A stretch of 64,000 bases of DNA from UBA6168 sp964508135. Its GTDB lineage: Bacteria > Bacteroidota > Bacteroidia > Chitinophagales > Saprospiraceae. Made by a program: the position numbers and the translations under genes. The notes below the pieces were generated by a model. The model worked only from the letters and a program-made list of their open reading frames with translations, had not been told where the DNA came from and searched no databases. Where the stretch lies: NCBI GenBank assembly GCA_964508135.1, contig CAZDSU010000003.1, positions 62,001 to 126,000 on the forward strand, in the 5' to 3' direction. Below, piece by piece: positions 59,997 to 64,000 of this stretch; position 1 is the stretch's first letter; every line of letters starts with the position of its first letter.

Positions 59997-61412
59997 CTAC
60001 CACACAAATGTCCCCACCGTCTTCCCTTGCAACGAGGCCGTTATCCACCGGCTGCCAGCATTGATATTGAACGACTGAATACTGGCGTTTTCGTTTAGGA
60101 CGATGAGCACATTTTTGCCGGATGGAGTGCGGAAAGCCACGTTGTGAAACTGGCCGGGAGTGTTGCTGCCCAGCCGAACCGAACCTGGCGGCACGAACTT
60201 CGACGCTTGCGCAATGATGTAATAGCTGACATTTTTCGTAGCCGTTGAGCCGTCAATGGTCACGGCACCCCGGCATTCGGTGCAGCCGCCGGGCGTGTGC
60301 GGGCCGAAATTGGGGTCGTTGGCGAGGTTCCATTCGAGGGCCACCCGGCTCCAGTTGCGCATGGTGCCGATGACGACGTTCTTGATATGCCATTGCAGAT
60401 CGCCGTCGAAGGTGCCGTTTTTCCCTGTCCATTGCTCCGTGAAGTAGAGCGCCTTGTCCGGGTGGGCATCGTGTACGGTCGAGAGGGATCCAACGTCGCC
60501 AGCGTAAAGGTGGAAGGCCGAGCCGAAGACGAACGCCTTGGCCGCTGCGTCGTTGAGGATTTCGATGGGGTAGCCGGGGTTGTCGCAGTTGTGGTCCCAG
60601 ACGATGATTTTGGTGGTGATGCCCGCCGCTTGGAAGGCCGGGCCGAGGTGGTTTTTGATAAAATCGGCTTGTTGCGCAGCGGACATGACCATGCTCGGAT
60701 TGTTGCCGCCGTGCTGTGGCTCGTTCTGTGGCGTAATGGCGTCAATCGTGATGCCAAGCGACTTGTAGGCTTGGATGTAATTGACAAAATACTGGGCATA
60801 CGCGCCGTAAAACTCCGTTCTCAGGTTGCCGCCTACGCTGCTGCCGTTGGTTTTCATCCAAACGGGCGGACTCCACGGCGACCCCATCAGCGTAATGTTG
60901 GGGTTGATGGCGAGGATTTCCTTCAGTATCGGAATCAGGTGCAGCGTGTCCTTCGAGAGGTTGAAATACTGGAGTGTGGGGTCGGTCTGGCCTGTCGGGC
61001 GGTCGTCGTAGCTGAACACCTCAGCGTCCAAATCGGAGGCTCCAATGCTCAGTCGGAGATAGCTCACGCTGATGGAGTTGGAGTCTTTTCCAAAAAACGC
61101 TTTTAGCAAGGTCGCCCGCTCGGAAGCGCCCATCTGGTTCAGCAGCATGGCGCTGCCACCCGTGAGCGTGAAGCCAAAGCCCTCAATGGGTTGAAGCTGC
61201 TGCGTGGTATCTATTTGGATGGTCTGGAACCGGTCGTCCTTGCCAGCGGCAAAGTCAATCGTTTTTTTGTACAGTAGGTTGACCTGGTCGGCGGAGGTCG
61301 TCCAGACCTGCACGGGCAGGGTGGGGGTTGGCACAATTGGCTGCTCGTCCTCGGTTTTGGACTTGCAGGATAAGGCGCTGATTAACAGCAGAATAGGAAG
61401 GAATTTTAGCAT
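59997..61412 (-). CDS. Glycoside hydrolase family 30 lipoprotein
   Basis: 471 residues with a lipoprotein signal (LLISALSC, Cys16). GH30 is recognised from IEGFGFTLTGGSAML, SYLRLSIGASDLD, SPWSPPVWMKTNG, the acid/base in PQNEP (Glu231) and the nucleophile in YFTEQWTG (Glu326). The C-terminal 100 residues form the beta-sandwich fused to the barrel in this family. GH30 enzymes cleave beta-1,6-glucan, beta-glucosyl or beta-xylosyl bonds; the subfamily cannot be fixed by eye. It is encoded downstream of a second GH30 and a SusD on the same strand, so it belongs to a glycan utilisation locus and probably sits on the cell surface. Confidence 0.92.
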   Translation of the reverse strand: MLKFLPILLLISALSCKSKTEDEQPIVPTPTLPVQVWTTSADQVNLLYKKTIDFAAGKDDRFQTIQIDTTQQLQPIEGFGFTLTGGSAMLLNQMGASERATLLKAFFGKDSNSISVSYLRLSIGASDLDAEVFSYDDRPTGQTDPTLQYFNLSKDTLHLIPILKEILAINPNITLMGSPWSPPVWMKTNGSSVGGNLRTEFYGAYAQYFVNYIQAYKSLGITIDAITPQNEPQHGGNNPSMVMSAAQQADFIKNHLGPAFQAAGITTKIIVWDHNCDNPGYPIEILNDAAAKAFVFGSAFHLYAGDVGSLSTVHDAHPDKALYFTEQWTGKNGTFDGDLQWHIKNVVIGTMRNWSRVALEWNLANDPNFGPHTPGGCTECRGAVTIDGSTATKNVSYYIIAQASKFVPPGSVRLGSNTPGQFHNVAFRTPSGKNVLIVLNENASIQSFNINAGSRWITASLQGKTVGTFVW

Positions 61413-61431
61413 AATGTTGTATTGTTGTATT

Positions 61432-61498
61432 GTTGGATTGCTGTATTGTTGAATGGCAGCGAGGGGTTTAACAATTCAACAATACAGCAATTCAACCA
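61432..61498. repeat. Inverted repeat between GH30 genes
   Basis: TGGATTGCTGTATTGTTGAA (about 61433-61452) and TTCAACAATACAGCAATTCA (about 61475-61494), preceded by TTGTATTGTTG tandem units. It lies 3 bp after the stop of the upstream GH30 gene. Confidence 0.7.
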
Positions 61499-61501
61499 TT
61501 T

Positions 61502-62911
61502 TTAGAACACCAGCGTCGCAATCGAATGCGGCAAGCTCACCGTCTCCGCTGCCTTGCCGTTTAGCCAAAGGCGGTAACTGATTTTCTCTTCCGTCGGGTT
61601 CATCACCACCACGGCGATGCTGCCGTCTGGGTTCTGGAAAGCCGTGGTCAGCAATTGCGCCCGGCTCGATGAGCTGACAATGCGCTTGGCCCCCGGCTTG
61701 ATGAACTTGGAGAAATGCCCAATGTAGAAATACGAGTTCATGTAGTGCAGCGTGCCCTCCTTGGTTTTGGCATGGACGGGAGCAAAGCAGAAGTTCTGCA
61801 CATGGTTAGGGCCGCCCGTTTCGTCGAGGAGGATGTTCCAGTCCGTCCAGGCCACGGCGCCGTTGTTGAAGTCGTGGATCATGTTCTCGCCGTACTGCTC
61901 GCCCCAAGTCCATTGGTCGAATGTCTCCCAGGAAAATGGATAGTTGCAGGCCTCCGTGAGCAGTAGGTTGATGTCGGGAAACGACTCTGCCACCCGCTTC
62001 ACGTTCTCGTACTGTCGCCCGCCGTTCCATATCTCGTACCAATGGAAGCCGATGCCCCAGATGTACTTCGCCGCTTCGGGGTCGTGCAGGTAGGTGCTGG
62101 CTCGCTGGTAAATTAGGTCACGGTTGTGGTCCCAGGCGATGAGCTTTTTATCGGCGAGACCGTTCTTCGCCAGTGTCGGGCCGAGGTGGTTTTTGATGAA
62201 ATCCCGCTCTTCTTCCGCTGTGTAGATGCAGGATTCCCAAGTTTGCTTGGCCATCGGCTCGTTCTGTACGGACAGGCCCCAGACCGGGATACCGAGCTTT
62301 TCGTAGGCTTGGATGAATTTCACGTAGTAGTTTGCCCAGGCGTCATAAAACTCCGGCTTCAATTTGCCGCCTTGCAGCATCGTGCCGTTGTCCTTCATCC
62401 AAGCTGGCGGGCTCCACGGGCTGACGTAAAAGTCCAACTTGCCACCTGCCGCCGCCATCGCTTTTTTGATGAACGGGATTTTGTAGCGTTTGTCGTGGGC
62501 GAGATTGAACGATGCCAGTTCCCAGTCGCCATCGCTCACGTAGGTGTACATGTCGCTCGAAAAGTCGCAACTGTTGATGTTCGTGCGGGCGACCGTGTAG
62601 CCGATGCCTTTCTCCTTGTCAAAATAGGCCCGGAGCAGTTCCTCCTGCCGTATGCCGGGCAGCTTGGCGAAGGTCTCCGCCGAGGCGTCTGTCAGCGCCC
62701 CCCCAATGCCGAAGAAGGTCTGGAACGTTTCCGAAGGGTCAACAAAAACGCAGGGCTGGTTTTCAAACGGTTGCCCAAAGGGCGCAAAAGTCAGCGTCTC
62801 GGTTTGAGTAAGGCGGTTCTGTGTGTTTTCAGCGGTGGTGTAAACGGTGATTTTTTGGCTGAAAGCAATGGCTGCGATAAGCAGCAAAATGGTGGTGAGT
62901 AAATTTCTCAT
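61502..62911 (-). CDS. Glycoside hydrolase family 30 protein, second copy
   Basis: 469 residues from ATG 62911 (signal peptide MRNLLTTILLLIAAIAFSQ). GH30 motifs: FFGIGGALTDASAETF, YTVARTNINSCDFS, SPWSPPAWMKDNG, acid/base in SVQNEP (Glu218) and nucleophile in LLTEACNY (Glu320). It differs enough from the neighbouring GH30 (for example ARTNINSCDFS against LRLSIGASDLD) to suggest different linkage or chain-length specificity. It has a plain signal peptide where the other has a lipoprotein signal, so it may act in the periplasm while the other acts at the surface. Confidence 0.92.
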   Translation of the reverse strand: MRNLLTTILLLIAAIAFSQKITVYTTAENTQNRLTQTETLTFAPFGQPFENQPCVFVDPSETFQTFFGIGGALTDASAETFAKLPGIRQEELLRAYFDKEKGIGYTVARTNINSCDFSSDMYTYVSDGDWELASFNLAHDKRYKIPFIKKAMAAAGGKLDFYVSPWSPPAWMKDNGTMLQGGKLKPEFYDAWANYYVKFIQAYEKLGIPVWGLSVQNEPMAKQTWESCIYTAEEERDFIKNHLGPTLAKNGLADKKLIAWDHNRDLIYQRASTYLHDPEAAKYIWGIGFHWYEIWNGGRQYENVKRVAESFPDINLLLTEACNYPFSWETFDQWTWGEQYGENMIHDFNNGAVAWTDWNILLDETGGPNHVQNFCFAPVHAKTKEGTLHYMNSYFYIGHFSKFIKPGAKRIVSSSSRAQLLTTAFQNPDGSIAVVVMNPTEEKISYRLWLNGKAAETVSLPHSIATLVF

Positions 62912-62924
62912 GGCAATATATTTA

Positions 62925-62992
62925 AACACGGAGGCACGGAGAAATCACTAAGTGTTTCTCGTGCACCACTTTTGTCTCTGTGCCTCCGTGTT
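62925..62992. repeat. Inverted repeat AACACGGAGGCACGGAGA between SusD and GH30 genes
   Basis: AACACGGAGGCACGGAGA (62925-62942) faces TCTCTGTGCCTCCGTGTT (62975-62992) with one mismatch. It is immediately downstream of the SusD stop codon in gene orientation. Confidence 0.7.
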
Positions 62993-63002
62993 GAAAAAAG
63001 AA

Positions 63003-64000
63003 TCAATACCCCGGATTCTGTACCAGCTTCGTGTTCTTGTCCAATTCCGCCTGCGGTATCGGCCAAACCAGCCGCTCAGGCGTGATGACGTAGCCGATTG
63101 GCTGTCCAGTGTGGTCAATCGCTTTGCTCATCACCTCAATGGCCCGACCAGTGCGCTTGAGGTCGTACCAGCGGTGGCCCTCGAAGGTCAGTTCGAGTCG
63201 GCGCTCCTTCTCAATGGCGAGGCGGAGGTCGGCCTGTGAGGTGGCGCTTGTTGGGGCAAGGTTCACCCGGTTACGGATCTGGTTGACAATTGCAACAGCC
63301 CCAGCTGGGTGGCCGAGTTCGTTCTGTGCTTCAGCCTTCAGCAGTAGGATGTCCGCCAGGCGGATGAAGATGTAGTTTTGGTCGCTGCCCGATTGGTAGT
63401 TGCGCCATTTGTTGATGAACGGGTACTGGGTCTGCGGATAATGCTCGTCCGACCATTTGCCCGAAACATCCTCAAACACAACGGAGGCATTTTTGCGGAT
63501 TAGGTCGTTTTCGGCATCGAAGGCCGCCAAGAGGTCGTTGCTGGGCAGGTTGAACTTTTTCCAATCCAATCCCCGAAAGATGGTGGTGCCCCAGTTACCG
63601 TCGGATGCGCCGCCAGTGTAGTTGATTTCAAAAATGGACTCGGCGGAGTTTTCGTTGGAATTTAGCCAAAGGTCGTCGTAGTTGGGCAACAGCGAGTAGC
63701 CCCCGGCGATGACGGCGTCGCAGTACTGGTTGACCTTCGTCCAATCTTGCGGCGCTAGTGCGGCGTAAACCTTGGCCAGCATGGCGTTCACTGCCCCTGT
63801 GGTGGCAAAGCCCTTGTCGGGGGCGGTGGTGCGCACCCGTGTCAGGGCTGTTTCGAGGTCGGCGATGATTTGGGCATAGACCTCGGCCTGCGGCGAACGG
63901 GCTGGGAAAATGAGGGCGTAAATCTCGTCCAGCTTGTCGGCGCTGATGGTCTTCACCTCTGTCAATTGCAGCGGCACATCGCCCCAAAGCTGCACCAACT
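63003..64000 (-). CDS. SusD/RagB family outer-membrane glycan-binding protein (5' end outside window)
   Basis: The frame stays open to the window edge, so at least the signal peptide and first TPR helices are missing. Visible are QLWGDVPLQLTEV, ATTGAVNAMLAKVYAALA (a TPR helix), SAESIFEINYTGGA, DQNYIFIRLADILLLKAEAQ and NELG, and the C-terminal ERRLELTFEGHRWYDLKRTG and WPIPQAELDKNTKLVQNPGY, all hallmarks of SusD. SusD lipoproteins form the lid of a SusC TonB-dependent transporter, presumably encoded just beyond 64000. With the two GH30 genes it makes a polysaccharide utilisation locus, most simply for a beta-glucan. Confidence 0.93.
   Translation of the reverse strand, partial: LVQLWGDVPLQLTEVKTISADKLDEIYALIFPARSPQAEVYAQIIADLETALTRVRTTAPDKGFATTGAVNAMLAKVYAALAPQDWTKVNQYCDAVIAGGYSLLPNYDDLWLNSNENSAESIFEINYTGGASDGNWGTTIFRGLDWKKFNLPSNDLLAAFDAENDLIRKNASVVFEDVSGKWSDEHYPQTQYPFINKWRNYQSGSDQNYIFIRLADILLLKAEAQNELGHPAGAVAIVNQIRNRVNLAPTSATSQADLRLAIEKERRLELTFEGHRWYDLKRTGRAIEVMSKAIDHTGQPIGYVITPERLVWPIPQAELDKNTKLVQNPGY

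Overview
The window is about 64 kb of chromosome from a moderately GC-rich member of the Bacteroidota. A Saprospiria-like lineage (Saprospiraceae or a relative) is my inference. The grounds are type IX secretion (T9SS) sorting domains of types A and B, PorP/SprF and PD40 proteins, SusD, DUF2723, DUF5777 and DUF983 families, CzcA-TolC fusion efflux, and promoters of the Bacteroidota type TAnnTTTG. No plasmid or phage core genes, rRNA, tRNA or CRISPR array were recognised.

Layout. 1-642: 3' end of a PafA-like alkaline phosphatase. 680-2945: a palindromic repeat element interrupted by a group II intron (715-2660) whose maturase gene is frameshifted. 2994-4936: Acr3 arsenite exporter and a metallophosphoesterase. 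4975-7406: the most unusual segment. A decayed tyrosine-recombinase 3' end is followed by two AT-rich genes, each bounded by exactly complementary core sequences and followed by a 133-137 bp attC-like palindrome. This is the architecture of integron gene cassettes. 7494-11126: L,D-transpeptidase, a second copy of the palindromic element, a small lipoprotein/outer-membrane/Cys-rich gene set, and DUF1361. 11336-13855: creD, a winged-helix regulator and a membrane protein, with a shared 17 bp palindromic operator candidate. 14036-16296: DUF983, an ArsR-type regulator, a zinc-ribbon-like protein and FabG. 16570-21095: PorP/SprF and two tandem secreted Asp-box proteins. 21298-27498: an eight-gene electron-transfer operon (YceI, two cytochromes, DUF5777 barrel, small Tat protein, 4Fe-4S protein, NrfD, Ig-like membrane protein) without a recognisable catalytic subunit. 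28210-30174: secreted M1 aminopeptidase. 30324-39693: a heavy-metal export island (DUF6660-like, CzcA-TolC fusion, CzcB, DUF3703, P1B-4 ATPase). 39894-48315: proline dehydrogenase, DUF2723 protein, anti-sigma/sigma pair and an FGE-domain protein. 48551-51450: two PD40 proteins. 51840-53848: a dicarboxylate/amino-acid symporter and an isolated AT-rich gene between two identical hairpins. 54303-59918: a 1871-residue Ig-repeat adhesin with a type B sorting domain. 59997-64000: two GH30 glycosidases and a SusD, part of a polysaccharide utilisation locus.

Two features recur. Many intergenic gaps carry a long, nearly perfect inverted repeat, usually of a different sequence from its neighbours. Several genes have a TAnnTTTG promoter element only 4-5 bases upstream of the start codon, suggesting leaderless mRNAs. 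The accessory load (intron, palindromic elements, cassette relic, gene fragments at 39625 and 54041) points to an actively rearranging genome.
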